DNA of 64,000 nt from Bacillota bacterium (GTDB taxonomy: Bacteria; Bacillota; Clostridia; Acetivibrionales; DTU013). This document shows, in pieces, positions 25,694 through 33,860 of this stretch. The notes beneath the pieces are model-generated. The model was not told the origin of the DNA and did no database searches. It saw only the letters and a list, made by a program, of their open reading frames with translations. The stretch lies in the NCBI GenBank assembly GCA_023411645.1, contig JAEYON010000006.1, positions 1 to 64,000 on the forward strand, written 5' to 3'. Positions within the stretch are counted from its first letter, which is position 1, and the number at the start of each line of letters is the position of its first letter. The position numbers and the translations under genes are program-made.

Positions 25694-26494
25694 TTATCTT
25701 CTTAAGTTGTTTGCAATACCAAGCATCTCATCCGAGGATTGAATGGCCTTTGAGTTTAGTTCATACGCCCTTTGAGCAACAATCAGCTTGACCATTTCCT
25801 CAACCGTTTTCACATTGGAGGATTCAAGGAAATTCTGGTTGATCAGGCTCACCTGCGTGGTATCCAACGCCATAATCGAAGCCCCCGACGCCTCTGTAGC
25901 CTTGTAAAGATTTCTTCCGATACTCTCCAGACCGCTTCTATTATCAAAGTAGGCAAGGCCAATAACCTGACCTGTTGGAACAAACAGCCCATCCTCATCC
26001 ATGTAGCTCAGCTCACCGCTTTGCGATACATTCAACCTGGATAGATCTACATCGATGTAAATAGGAGATTCAAATTCATCCAGTACAGGATAGCCCTCGG
26101 AAGTCGTAAGCATTTTTCCCATGTCTGTTAAGCTAATCTTAAAGCTGCCATCTCTGGTATAATTGACCTCTCCCGCTGGCCCCTGTATCATAAAAAACGC
26201 ATCGCCATCAATATAAAAATCAAGAGGATTACCTGTCTCTTCAGGACTACCCGCCTGGAAATCCTTCAGCGTAGCCACAGCCGTTGTGCCATGTCCGACC
26301 TGCAGGTTGACAGGTCTTCCGCCATTCTCCATCACACGGGCTCTGTCCATCGTTTCATAAAGCAGATCCTTGAATTCAATCCGCTCTTTTTTATATGCCG
26401 TCGTGTTAACATTAGCAAGGTTGTTCGAAATAACATCTACATTCATTTGTTGTGCCAGCATCCCTGATGCTGAGGTCCAAAGCGCTCTCATCAT
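25694..26494 (-). CDS. flhP: Flagellar basal-body rod protein FlhP (FlgG family)
   Basis: A 266-residue distal-rod or hook-type protein. The N-terminal rod signature RALWTSASGMLAQQ and NLANVNTTAYKKERIEF, and the C-terminal EEMVKLIVAQRAYELNSKAIQ, are family marks. These coiled-coil ends form the inner tube of the rod. ATG at 26494 follows GGGAGGG with an eight-base spacing. In Bacillus subtilis the same gene follows flhO downstream of mbl, so the order is conserved. Confidence 0.9.
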   Translation of the reverse strand: MMRALWTSASGMLAQQMNVDVISNNLANVNTTAYKKERIEFKDLLYETMDRARVMENGGRPVNLQVGHGTTAVATLKDFQAGSPEETGNPLDFYIDGDAFFMIQGPAGEVNYTRDGSFKISLTDMGKMLTTSEGYPVLDEFESPIYIDVDLSRLNVSQSGELSYMDEDGLFVPTGQVIGLAYFDNRSGLESIGRNLYKATEASGASIMALDTTQVSLINQNFLESSNVKTVEEMVKLIVAQRAYELNSKAIQSSDEMLGIANNLRR

Positions 26495-26542
26495 ACCGAT
26501 GACCCTCCCGATCTGCTTGTTAATAAACTGTTTCAGCTATCG

Positions 26543-27322
26543 TTATCTGACTGCTCCAACCTGATTAACGGCCTTGTCCAATGTCTGGTCAATAGCCTGT
26601 AATACCTTCTGGTTTGCCTCATACGAACGTAAAACAGTGATCATATCCACCATTTCTCTTACAATATTGACGTTTGACAATTCCGTAAAGCCCTGCTGAA
26701 TTGTGCCGGTAAATTCCACGACCTCGGCGTCTTCCTCCGCCCGGATCAGATTCATTCCATATTTCCTTAATGATGATGTATCAGCAAATTCAGTGATCAG
26801 CAGCCTGTCTATGAATTCACCGTCCTGCATGACCGTACCATCCTCACTGACAGTAAAGCCGCCGTCTTGCAGTATTATAGGACCGTTTTCTCCAAGTACG
26901 GTATAGCCCTCTTTAGTGACAAGAGAATTATTGCTGCTTCTGGCAAAAGAGCCGTCTCTTGTGTAGAAGATGCTGATTTCTCCATTCGCATTCGGAACTG
27001 CAACGGTAAAGAAAGCATTGCTGCTGTCTCTAATGGCCATATCAAGGTTATTATCAGTATTGCTTAGCTGGCCCTGCGAATAGTAGGTAAATACCTCGCC
27101 AACATCATTGCCAAGTTCCATCGTTCCGATATTATATGGTCTGCCCGATGCGGTATCGGTATCCCTCAATATTTTTGTCAAGACGTCAGGAAAGCTTTCA
27201 AATACCATCGTGTCCTTTTTATAACCGTTTGTACCGGCATTGGCCATGTTGTTCGAAATAATATCCATCTTTTTCTGAATTGCAAGCATGCTCCAGCCGG
27301 AGGTGTATAAGCCACGTACCAT
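26543..27322 (-). CDS. flhO: Flagellar basal-body rod protein FlhO (FlgF/FlgG family)
   Basis: A 259-residue paralogue of FlhP with the same ends: MVRGLYTSGWSMLAIQKKMD and NNMANAGTNGYKKDTMVF at the start, VREMVDMITVLRSYEANQKV at the finish. It contributes to the proximal rod or the rod-hook junction. The ATG follows CAAGGAGTTAAT. Two terminators separate it from mbl, so it needs its own promoter; I could not identify a sigma-D type promoter with confidence. Confidence 0.9.
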   Translation of the reverse strand: MVRGLYTSGWSMLAIQKKMDIISNNMANAGTNGYKKDTMVFESFPDVLTKILRDTDTASGRPYNIGTMELGNDVGEVFTYYSQGQLSNTDNNLDMAIRDSSNAFFTVAVPNANGEISIFYTRDGSFARSSNNSLVTKEGYTVLGENGPIILQDGGFTVSEDGTVMQDGEFIDRLLITEFADTSSLRKYGMNLIRAEEDAEVVEFTGTIQQGFTELSNVNIVREMVDMITVLRSYEANQKVLQAIDQTLDKAVNQVGAVR

Positions 27323-27412
27323 ATTAACTCCTTGATATGTATATTACACAAAGTATGTGCACCAGTAATATTATCGGAAAGAAACTCAATCCTCTTAACG
27401 CTTTACAAATAA

Positions 27413-27442
27413 AATCACAGGGGCGTCGAGCCCCTGTGATTT
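27413..27442 (-). terminator. Bidirectional-looking hairpin between mbl and flhO
   Basis: Arms AATCACAGGGGC and GCCCCTGTGATT are perfect and are followed by TTTTATTT on the minus strand and TTTT on the plus strand. It follows the mbl terminator by about 30 bases, so the two act as a double stop. Confidence 0.75.
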
Positions 27443-27474
27443 TAGCCAGATTTGCTGCGTAAATGGCCATATAT

Positions 27475-27498
27475 AAAAAAGCCGGGATTTATCCCGGC
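27475..27498 (-). terminator. mbl terminator
   Basis: Arms GCCGGGAT and ATCCCGGC with a two-base AA in the middle are followed on the minus strand by six U. It begins 18 bases after the mbl stop. Confidence 0.88.
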
Positions 27499-27515
27499 TT
27501 CGGAGCTGTACCAAT

Positions 27516-28544
27516 TTATTTTCTGTATTTACTCTCGGCGGTCGCGCTCTGCTCAATGGCTTCGATATTATTGAGTGCCTCTCCAGTACCCAGCGCAACA
27601 CAGGAAATTGCGTCATCGGCAATAATCACATTGATGCCTGTCTTCTCCTGAAGCAGCTTGTCCAATCCATATACCAGACTGCCGCCGCCTGTCAGGACGA
27701 TGCCCCTGTCGCTGATATCCGCGGAAAGCTCTGGAGGCGTTCTCTCAAGTACTGCATGCACTGCTTCTATAATGCTTGACATAGGCTCCTCAAGGGCTTC
27801 CATCATCTCGGAGGAGGTTACGGAAATCGTCTTGGGCAGACCTGAGATCAGGTTTCTGCCTCTGACATCCATGGCCACCTCTTGAACTCTCGGATAAACC
27901 GTACCGATATTGATCTTCATCTCTTCCGATGTACGCTCTCCGATCATGATATTATGCTTTTTTCTCATATATCGAACAATTGCTTCATCGTACTTGTCAC
28001 CGGCAATCTTTATCGAAGATGACACTACAGTGCCGCCGAGAGAAATAACCGCAATATCAGTTGTTCCGCCGCCAATATCGACCACCATGCTGCCGCAGGC
28101 CTTTGATATGTCGATACCTGCTCCTATTGCCGCAGCAATGGGCTCCTCAATCAGATACGTCTTTCTGGCGCCTGCCTGCATTGCTGCATCAATGACAGCA
28201 CGTCTTTCTACTTCAGTTACGCCGCTTGGAACACACACCATGATCCTCGGCTTAAAAGGTCTGAATACCTTGTTGCCGCAAATTTTATTGATAAAATACT
28301 TCAACATTCTCTCCGTGATGTCATAATCGGAGATAACGCCGTCCCTGAGCGGCCTGATCGCCACAATGTTGCCGGGAGTTCTGCCAAGCATGCGACGCGC
28401 TTCTTCTCCTACCGCCAAAAGCTTGTTTGTATTTTTTTCTATAGCTACTACGGAAGGTTCTCGCAGTACAATTCCCTTACCCTTGATATAGACCAACACA
28501 GAAGCTGTTCCAAGGTCAATACCGATATCCTGTCCCAAGCCCAA
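27516..28544 (-). CDS. mbl: Rod-shape protein Mbl (MreB family)
   Basis: A bacterial actin that organises lateral wall synthesis. The 342-residue protein has the phosphate loop DIGIDLGTAS, IEEPIAAAIGAG, the second phosphate motif VDIGGGTTDIAVIS, and the adenosine motif IVLTGGGSLVYGLD. All ATPase motifs are intact. I start at TTG 28544, eight bases from AAAAGGGG; GTG at 28553 overlaps that sequence and TTG at 28550 is too close. Its place between spoIIID and flhO identifies it as Mbl rather than MreB or MreBH. Confidence 0.95.
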   Translation of the reverse strand: MGLGQDIGIDLGTASVLVYIKGKGIVLREPSVVAIEKNTNKLLAVGEEARRMLGRTPGNIVAIRPLRDGVISDYDITERMLKYFINKICGNKVFRPFKPRIMVCVPSGVTEVERRAVIDAAMQAGARKTYLIEEPIAAAIGAGIDISKACGSMVVDIGGGTTDIAVISLGGTVVSSSIKIAGDKYDEAIVRYMRKKHNIMIGERTSEEMKINIGTVYPRVQEVAMDVRGRNLISGLPKTISVTSSEMMEALEEPMSSIIEAVHAVLERTPPELSADISDRGIVLTGGGSLVYGLDKLLQEKTGINVIIADDAISCVALGTGEALNNIEAIEQSATAESKYRK

Positions 28545-28879
28545 AAACAACACCCCTTTTTATAAAACCTGTCGTTTTTATGTCATATATGTAAAACCGC
28601 TAAGAATGCTTATTGATTTTGCCGCAACAAGCCGGCCAAGCTCCAAAATCGACTTGGTGCAGTGCAATCATTATTGAAAATTTTGTTAAACCATAAATCA
28701 ATCTTATCATAATATTACAATTATGCAACAATAGATTTTCTTTATCAAATCTGACAAAAAAGATTCCACTCTGACGTCATTCTAGTCATACATAAAGCCG
28801 GAGCAAATGAAATATTACTCCGGCTCAAGCATAGTACATTGGTTATTCATTTTGAATAATCTTATATCTTAAATACCTC
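28545..28879 (-). other. mbl-spoIIID intergenic region
   Basis: The gap holds the spoIIID terminator at its distal end and presumably the mbl promoter. A TTGCAT / TAAGAT pair with a 16-base spacer on the minus strand near 28699-28726 is a possible housekeeping promoter but a weak match. I see no open frame or RNA motif in the rest. Confidence 0.35.
28797..28824 (-). terminator. spoIIID terminator
   Basis: Arms GCCGGAG and CTCCGGC enclose a 14-base loop, followed on the minus strand by a short UUUAU. It starts about 55 bases after the spoIIID stop. The U-run is short, so termination may be partial. Confidence 0.6.
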
Positions 28880-29143
28880 TTACATCGCTTTTGCATTTTC
28901 TCCCTGATATTTAGCCTTTGTAGCTTCTCCACCTCTAATATGTCTCTCTGCCTTGTTTTCCTCGAGCACTACCCTGACATTATCAGCCAGTTCGGAATTT
29001 ACTTTGACAAGCCTTTCCGTAACATCCTTGTGCACTGTACTTTTGCTAATACCAAATTTTTTTGCAGCCGCCCTGACAGTCGTCTTTTTTTCGATAATGT
29101 AATTTGCCAGTTCTATCGCCCTCTCTTCGATATATCCCTTCAA
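28880..29143 (-). CDS. spoIIID: Sporulation transcription factor SpoIIID
   Basis: The mother-cell DNA-binding protein that modulates the sigma-E regulon and leads to sigma-K. At 87 residues it has the family length. The helix-turn-helix is TVRAAAKKFGISKSTVHKDV, with the basic C-terminal tail after it. The start TTG at 29143 lies nine bases after AGAGGGGG and gives the expected KGYIEERA N-terminus. An upstream in-frame TTG at 29164 has no ribosome-binding site. Confidence 0.96.
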   Translation of the reverse strand: MKGYIEERAIELANYIIEKKTTVRAAAKKFGISKSTVHKDVTERLVKVNSELADNVRVVLEENKAERHIRGGEATKAKYQGENAKAM

Positions 29144-29464
29144 TGATGTATACCCCCTCTTCAAGTCATACTGTGGAGAAATGTCATAACCTTCGGTTCT
29201 AATTTTTTATCGCAGGTAATATATTTTCCGGCAGTACGAACCTTCATAGGTAAAGGTGTGTCTGCTGCTTTTATTTATCCATTGTTCCTATTGTCTGACC
29301 GGGCTTGCTTCTTGTATTACTACAGTATATATATGCCCTGCGGGCAATCAATATGATTCTAAATGCAATAACACCGTCAAAAAAGCAGAAGCAATTCCGC
29401 ATTCGAAATCGCCTCTGCCTTCGAGCTATCATATTCAATTTAAGGTAGTATGCCAAAGAGGCTT
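29144..29464 (-). other. spoIIID upstream region
   Basis: About 320 bases between spoIIID and spoIIQ. It holds the sigma-E-like promoter listed separately, which leaves a long leader of about 180 bases before spoIIID. Short open frames on both strands show no recognisable protein and no ribosome-binding site. I see no terminator after spoIIQ. Confidence 0.4.
29328..29356 (-). promoter_or_regulatory. Sigma-E-like promoter of spoIIID
   Basis: On the minus strand TCATATT (29350-29356) and CATATATA (29328-29335) are spaced by 14 bases. The sigma-E consensus is about KMATATT and CATACANT with 13-15 bases between. spoIIID is a sigma-E gene in Bacillus subtilis, so the context agrees. The distance to the start codon is long. 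Confidence 0.5.
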
Positions 29465-30322
29465 TTATTCCGCTGTATCTACAGTATTCGGTAAATATGC
29501 CACGGGATCCGCAGCAACATCATTTTCAAGTACCTCAAAGTGCAGATGCGGTTGTTCTGCAGATTCATCCATTGCGGTGTTGCCGATACTTCCGATGGTT
29601 TCGCCCTGCGTAACCTTTTGGTTTACAGTCACCGTATCATCCGCCGCAAGATTCCTGTACAATGATTTCAGGTCGTTCCCATGATCGATCACCACCGTGA
29701 TACCATAATATAAATCATTGCGGACATCGCAAACAACTCCATCGGCGACTGCCTTTACAGGAGTCCCCCTGTCAGAGGCGATGTCGACGCCGGAATGCGC
29801 ACGCCATTCTTCAAGAGTCTTAGAATATACCAGCTTGTCCATGGCATACTCCAGTGAGACTGAGCCATTTACAGGCATGATAAAGCTTTGCTGCTTCACA
29901 GGAGTAGTTGGCTTTGTTTTGGGTGTTGTTGTCTTTTCAGGTGTTGTAGTGTCCTTTGGGTCGGTTGTTTTCCCTTTGTCATCCTTGGGCTTTGCAGTAC
30001 TGCTATCTGTGTTGACAGAAGCAGGACTGCCGATAGCAGACCCTTCGGCAATGGCCTTATCATTTTCAGACCCCTGGGTATTAAGCTTCTCCGATTGATT
30101 TAGTGCAACATCCTCCGCAGCCAGATCGTCCTCGGATTCATTCGAAAGCTCTCTTGCTTCATAATCGGGGTCTACGGGAGCGGCATTACGCGTGGTAACA
30201 TATATTGCAGTTCCGGCTACAACCGCTATGCACAACAAAAGAACAACATAAAAACCTTTCTTCTCGAGAAATTCTTTTACTCCTTTTTTACTTCCTTTCT
30301 CTTCTGGAAACGAATTTTTCAT
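29465..30322 (-). CDS. spoIIQ: Forespore engulfment protein SpoIIQ with intact LytM motifs
   Basis: A forespore membrane protein that meets SpoIIIAH across the intermembrane space to form the channel needed for sigma-G activity. The 285-residue protein has a transmembrane helix at about 24-41, a long Thr/Pro/Lys-rich linker (110-142) and an M23/LytM domain. Unlike the Bacillus subtilis protein, the zinc ligands look complete: His176-xxx-Asp180 and the pair His259-x-His261. This form occurs in clostridia, where the endopeptidase may be active. The ATG at 30322 follows GAGGTGGAAT. Confidence 0.93.
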   Translation of the reverse strand: MKNSFPEEKGSKKGVKEFLEKKGFYVVLLLCIAVVAGTAIYVTTRNAAPVDPDYEARELSNESEDDLAAEDVALNQSEKLNTQGSENDKAIAEGSAIGSPASVNTDSSTAKPKDDKGKTTDPKDTTTPEKTTTPKTKPTTPVKQQSFIMPVNGSVSLEYAMDKLVYSKTLEEWRAHSGVDIASDRGTPVKAVADGVVCDVRNDLYYGITVVIDHGNDLKSLYRNLAADDTVTVNQKVTQGETIGSIGNTAMDESAEQPHLHFEVLENDVAADPVAYLPNTVDTAE

Positions 30323-30348
30323 ATTCACAGATTCCACCTCCATATAGT

Positions 30349-30376
30349 ATTGTTTCCGCATATGGGAACGATATAC
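30349..30376 (-). promoter_or_regulatory. Sigma-F-like promoter of spoIIQ
   Basis: On the minus strand GTATA (30372-30376) and GGAAACAAT (30349-30357) are separated by 14 bases. The -10 fits the sigma-F pattern GGNRANANT at every fixed position. spoIIQ is a classic sigma-F gene. The start codon follows about 27 bases downstream. Confidence 0.6.
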
Positions 30377-30440
30377 ATATGGCATGAAAAAATATGAAAC
30401 TTTATTGGTATTGTGCAATAACGGAAACATCTTAACAGAT

Positions 30441-31508
30441 TCACTTTGACCCGGTTAGTTCCTCATATCTCTGGATCGAGATCACATCAACTCCGGTATA
30501 ATAATGTTCCAGGATCTCCCGATAGGTACCGCCCCTTTTGGCCAGTGAATCAGCACCCCATTGACTCATCCCTACTCCGTGGCCGTGACCTGTCGTCGTT
30601 ATCTTCACTTTGCCGTCCCCGGCCTGCTCAATTACAAAGCTTGCCGAGCGAAGACCGAGCAACGTCCTGAACTCAGTACCCTTCATTGTAATATTTCCGA
30701 TTTTCAATGTTTTAACTCTGCCGCCTGTAGTGTAATTCAATATTTCCATGTTTTCTGCGATATCTTCGTCAAACTCCTCCTGCGGATATTTCTTTCGAAG
30801 CTCTTGTACAATTTGCTCTGTTGTAAATAATTTTGGAGTGACATATCCTTTAGAAGCCTCATCGCCGCTGCTATCAACACTCTGTAGGTATGGGACCGGC
30901 GACCCTGTCCAAACCTCCTCGACATTCTCTGTCTTACCTGAGCTACTGGCATGAAACAGCGTATTTGCAATATTGCCTTGATAAACAACGATCAGCCCCT
31001 TAGTGTCATTGACTGCTCTCTCAATTTTTCCCCAGTTTCTGGATGCAAACAGCAAACTCCATTTTTTTAAGGCTGCCTCTTTTCCTATCCATGCCTGGCA
31101 GTGGGTCGATTCGGTACATATATCCGTACCATCGTGCATTCCCTGCTTCGAGCTGTAAACACCAGTCATTCGTCCATAGGCAAAGGTTCTTGCTGCGACA
31201 GCCTGTGCTTTTAACGCTTCCAGTGAAAAATCCGCAGGCATTTCCGCAGCGACGACCCCCATAATATACTCCTCCAGATCCATCTCCTGTGATTTGTTCT
31301 GTGATGCATTATAAACTGTTATTTTGACTTTCTCTGCAGTCACCGCTTCTTTTTGAGGCAACGGCGATGGCGAAGGATAAGGATATGGCGAAGATGAAGG
31401 TGAAGGCGATGGCGAAGGAGCGGATGGAGCACAGCCTCTTACAATGAACATTGGAAGCAGGACAACAATGACTATCATTATTCCGGCATAGTAAATCAGC
31501 TTCTTCAT
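30441..31508 (-). CDS. spoIID: Stage II sporulation protein D, lytic transglycosylase
   Basis: Part of the SpoIID-SpoIIP-SpoIIM engulfment machine. It cuts glycan strands lacking stem peptides at the septum. The 355-residue protein has one N-terminal membrane helix (about 5-23), a Ser/Pro linker rich in SPSP repeats (29-51), and the SpoIID domain with the catalytic glutamate Glu89 in VVAAEMPADF, AQAVAARTFA, and the C-terminal GHGHGVGMSQWGA. The ATG at 31508 follows GGGGGG. An upstream in-frame extension has no ribosome-binding site. The SPSP linker is coded by a short GAAGG-type repeat. Confidence 0.95.
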   Translation of the reverse strand: MKKLIYYAGIMIVIVVLLPMFIVRGCAPSAPSPSPSPSSSPYPYPSPSPLPQKEAVTAEKVKITVYNASQNKSQEMDLEEYIMGVVAAEMPADFSLEALKAQAVAARTFAYGRMTGVYSSKQGMHDGTDICTESTHCQAWIGKEAALKKWSLLFASRNWGKIERAVNDTKGLIVVYQGNIANTLFHASSSGKTENVEEVWTGSPVPYLQSVDSSGDEASKGYVTPKLFTTEQIVQELRKKYPQEEFDEDIAENMEILNYTTGGRVKTLKIGNITMKGTEFRTLLGLRSASFVIEQAGDGKVKITTTGHGHGVGMSQWGADSLAKRGGTYREILEHYYTGVDVISIQRYEELTGSK

Positions 31509-31538
31509 GGCCCCCCCTGAATTCATCAACTCACAAGT

Positions 31539-31568
31539 AATGTATATTCGTACAAAAAAAAAGTATGC
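31539..31568 (-). promoter_or_regulatory. Sigma-E-like promoter of spoIID
   Basis: On the minus strand GCATACTT (31561-31568) and TATACATT (31539-31546) are spaced by 14 bases. The -10 matches CATACANT at all fixed bases but the first. The element is embedded in the murA terminator stem and U-run, so spoIID is probably insulated from murA and started separately in the mother cell. Confidence 0.5.
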
Positions 31569-31587
31569 AGTTCAACCTACATACTTT
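31554..31587 (-). terminator. murA terminator
   Basis: Arms AAAGTATG and CATACTTT are followed on the minus strand by about nine U. It begins about 60 bases after the murA stop and overlaps the sigma-E-like promoter of spoIID. Confidence 0.78.
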
Positions 31588-31647
31588 GTCCCTTCATTGG
31601 AAGCCGATTTATTCTTCGCATACTCTGCTCTGCCCGGTCTGCTCTGT

Positions 31648-32913
31648 TTACTCCATCCCATCCACTCTAATAATATTCGCCCCGAGGCTTTTTAATTTTT
31701 CATCAATCCTTATATAACCTCTGTCTACATGTTCAATATCCTGTATTTCCGTAGTGCCCTCAGCACCTAGACCGGCAAGGATTAAAGCGGCGCCGGCCCT
31801 CAGATCTGTAGCCTTCACCCTTGCTCCTGTTAATCTGCCGCAACCTTCTATGATTGCACTTCTTCCCTCGACCTTGATATTAGCACCCATTCTCTTCAGT
31901 TCACATACATGCATAAACCGGTTTTCAAAAATTGTCTCTATGACCATGCTGGTCCCGCATGCCATACTCAACAAAGAGGTCATTTGGGATTGCATATCTG
32001 TCGGAAATCCGGGATATGGGTGTGTCTTTATGTCAACCGCCTGTAAATCCCTCCTCCTGACACGTATGGAAGTCAGTTCCTCAGAAACCTCAACACCAGC
32101 CTCTCTAAGCTTAGCGGTCACAGGCTTCAGGTGATCTGTAACAACATTTTCCACCACCACATCACCGCCGGTAATTGCAGCCGCTACCATATAGGTCCCC
32201 GCCTCAATACGGTCCGGGATAATGGAATGGCTGACAGCCTTCAGCGCGGTCACACCTGATATTTTGATGGTGTCTGTTCCCGCACCTTTGATATCCGCGC
32301 CCATGGATGTCAAAAATGTCGCAAGATCAACAATCTCCGGCTCGATCGCTGCATTTTCGATGACCGTCATTCCTTCTGCAAGCGTGGCAGCCATCATAAT
32401 ATTTTCCGTTGCACCGACGCTTGGAAAGTCCAGATAGACCTTTCCGCCTTTTAGCCGTCCGTTTCTCCTCGCCTCAATATAGCCATACCCCTGAGTAATA
32501 CTTGCGCCCAAAGCCATGAACCCTTTCAAATGTAGATCCACAGGCCTCGACCCAATCGCACAGCCTCCGGGCAGAGATATTCGCACATACCCGGCTCTGG
32601 CCAGAAGCGGTCCTGCCACCAGGAAGGATGCTCGCATTTTATTGACCAGTTCATACGGTGCAGTGGTATTGGACAACGATCTGCAGTTTATCTCCAGCTT
32701 ATCCTGTTTATCTGATAATGTTACAGATGCACCCAACGATTGTACCAGTTCGCACATAATCCGCACATCGTTCAGATACGGAATCTCCTCAATCACGCTT
32801 TTGCCATCGGCGAGCAAGGATGCGGCAATGATAGGAAGTACTGAATTCTTTGCTCCGCTTACATGTATTCTGCCGCTTAGCGGTCTGCCTTCCGATATGA
32901 TCAGTTTGGACAC
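31648..32913 (-). CDS. murA: UDP-N-acetylglucosamine 1-carboxyvinyltransferase
   Basis: Catalyses the first committed step of peptidoglycan synthesis, the transfer of enolpyruvate from PEP to UDP-GlcNAc. The 421-residue protein has GAKNSVLPI near residue 20, the flexible loop with the catalytic cysteine (GGCAIGSRPVDLH, Cys118), and GFPTDMQSQ. Because the cysteine is present, the fosfomycin-sensitive form is expected. The GTG at 32913 follows AAAAGGGGAG. It belongs to the conserved ywmB-murA-spoIID-spoIIQ block. Confidence 0.96.
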   Translation of the reverse strand: MSKLIISEGRPLSGRIHVSGAKNSVLPIIAASLLADGKSVIEEIPYLNDVRIMCELVQSLGASVTLSDKQDKLEINCRSLSNTTAPYELVNKMRASFLVAGPLLARAGYVRISLPGGCAIGSRPVDLHLKGFMALGASITQGYGYIEARRNGRLKGGKVYLDFPSVGATENIMMAATLAEGMTVIENAAIEPEIVDLATFLTSMGADIKGAGTDTIKISGVTALKAVSHSIIPDRIEAGTYMVAAAITGGDVVVENVVTDHLKPVTAKLREAGVEVSEELTSIRVRRRDLQAVDIKTHPYPGFPTDMQSQMTSLLSMACGTSMVIETIFENRFMHVCELKRMGANIKVEGRSAIIEGCGRLTGARVKATDLRAGAALILAGLGAEGTTEIQDIEHVDRGYIRIDEKLKSLGANIIRVDGME

Positions 32914-32980
32914 ATGTACACTCCCCTTTTCTCTCATTTGTTTATTACATAAATTTCATTTGTACTTCCATTACAGGGCT

Positions 32981-33742
32981 TCAGTACTCCGTCATGATAA
33001 CAGGTGTTGCAAGCCATATGTATGTCTTTCCTTCGAAAGAATTGTACCTTGAAGCCAGGTTCACATTTACACGTCTTCCATTGACCCTTACCGCCTCCTT
33101 GATTGAAGGCGAAAATGCTGAAATGCTTATTAATCCGTCATCATTGATACCTTCGACCTTGTCAGCACTAATGCTGTCAAAAACCCTGCCGCACAATTTC
33201 TCCACTTCTTTTTCCAATAGTTGTCCCTCCAGACTGCCTGTAATCGAAATGCTTACCTCGGGTTCCATATCATGATGTCTCAGAATATCTGTAATCTTTG
33301 CGGCATATCTGGATGCCGTCTGATCCCCTGAAGTGTCAACAAGGCTGACTGAAAGACTGTATCCACCTTCCGGGTCTCCTTGCACATCCTTTAAAATACT
33401 GATGTGTATCCTTCGATCCTCATCAATTATGTACCCGGTTTCTGTTCCTGCGCTTATATCATTATCTATGGATTGGAATATGGGTAAAATGTCCGCTACA
33501 TTACCTCCGGAGCCGGAGATGATTTCTTTTGACAGCCACTGCCGCATATCTTCATCTTGATAGCTTTCCGGGTCTAGTTTTCCCCGGAAATATACTTCAG
33601 TACTGACAATTTCCGCGCCTGTCGCTTCAAATGCCCTCTGCATTATTGCAGCCGTTGCATCCTCCGGTTGTAATTTTTGCATGAATAAAATAAAAATGGA
33701 GATGACTAATAAAATAATAGTGATAAAAATATACTTTTTCAC
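32981..33742 (-). CDS. ywmB: YwmB family protein (TATA-box-binding-like fold)
   Basis: A 253-residue membrane-anchored protein of unknown function. An N-terminal transmembrane helix (about 3-20) is followed by an extracytoplasmic domain of the YwmB family, whose structure resembles TATA-box-binding protein but which is not a transcription factor. The GTG at 33742 has AAGGGGG about eight bases upstream. It precedes murA as in Bacillus subtilis. Its ribosome-binding site is part of a long inverted repeat described separately. Confidence 0.85.
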   Translation of the reverse strand: MKKYIFITIILLVISIFILFMQKLQPEDATAAIMQRAFEATGAEIVSTEVYFRGKLDPESYQDEDMRQWLSKEIISGSGGNVADILPIFQSIDNDISAGTETGYIIDEDRRIHISILKDVQGDPEGGYSLSVSLVDTSGDQTASRYAAKITDILRHHDMEPEVSISITGSLEGQLLEKEVEKLCGRVFDSISADKVEGINDDGLISISAFSPSIKEAVRVNGRRVNVNLASRYNSFEGKTYIWLATPVIMTEY

Positions 33743-33743
33743 T

Positions 33744-33834
33744 TATATGCCCCCTTGCCTGTAAAAAGCTGTTTACCGTAATCATACACAGGCTCTCATG
33801 ATTTTAATTATTGCCTCATGTTAGGGGGCATATA
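33744..33834 (-). promoter_or_regulatory. Inverted repeat able to mask the ywmB ribosome-binding site
   Basis: On the minus strand TATATGCCCCCT (33823-33834) is the perfect 12-base complement of AGGGGGCATATA (33744-33755), 67 bases downstream. The second arm contains the ywmB ribosome-binding site. A transcript reading through from the surface-protein gene could fold and silence ywmB, while a transcript started between the arms would not. The mechanism is inferred; pairing is seen. Confidence 0.5.
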
Positions 33835-33860
33835 CATGAAAATTTTCTTTGATTTAGCTT

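Noticed and set aside
29256..29684. Plus-strand open frame over the spoIIQ 3' end
   Set aside because: It is antisense to the conserved LytM domain and shows no protein features.
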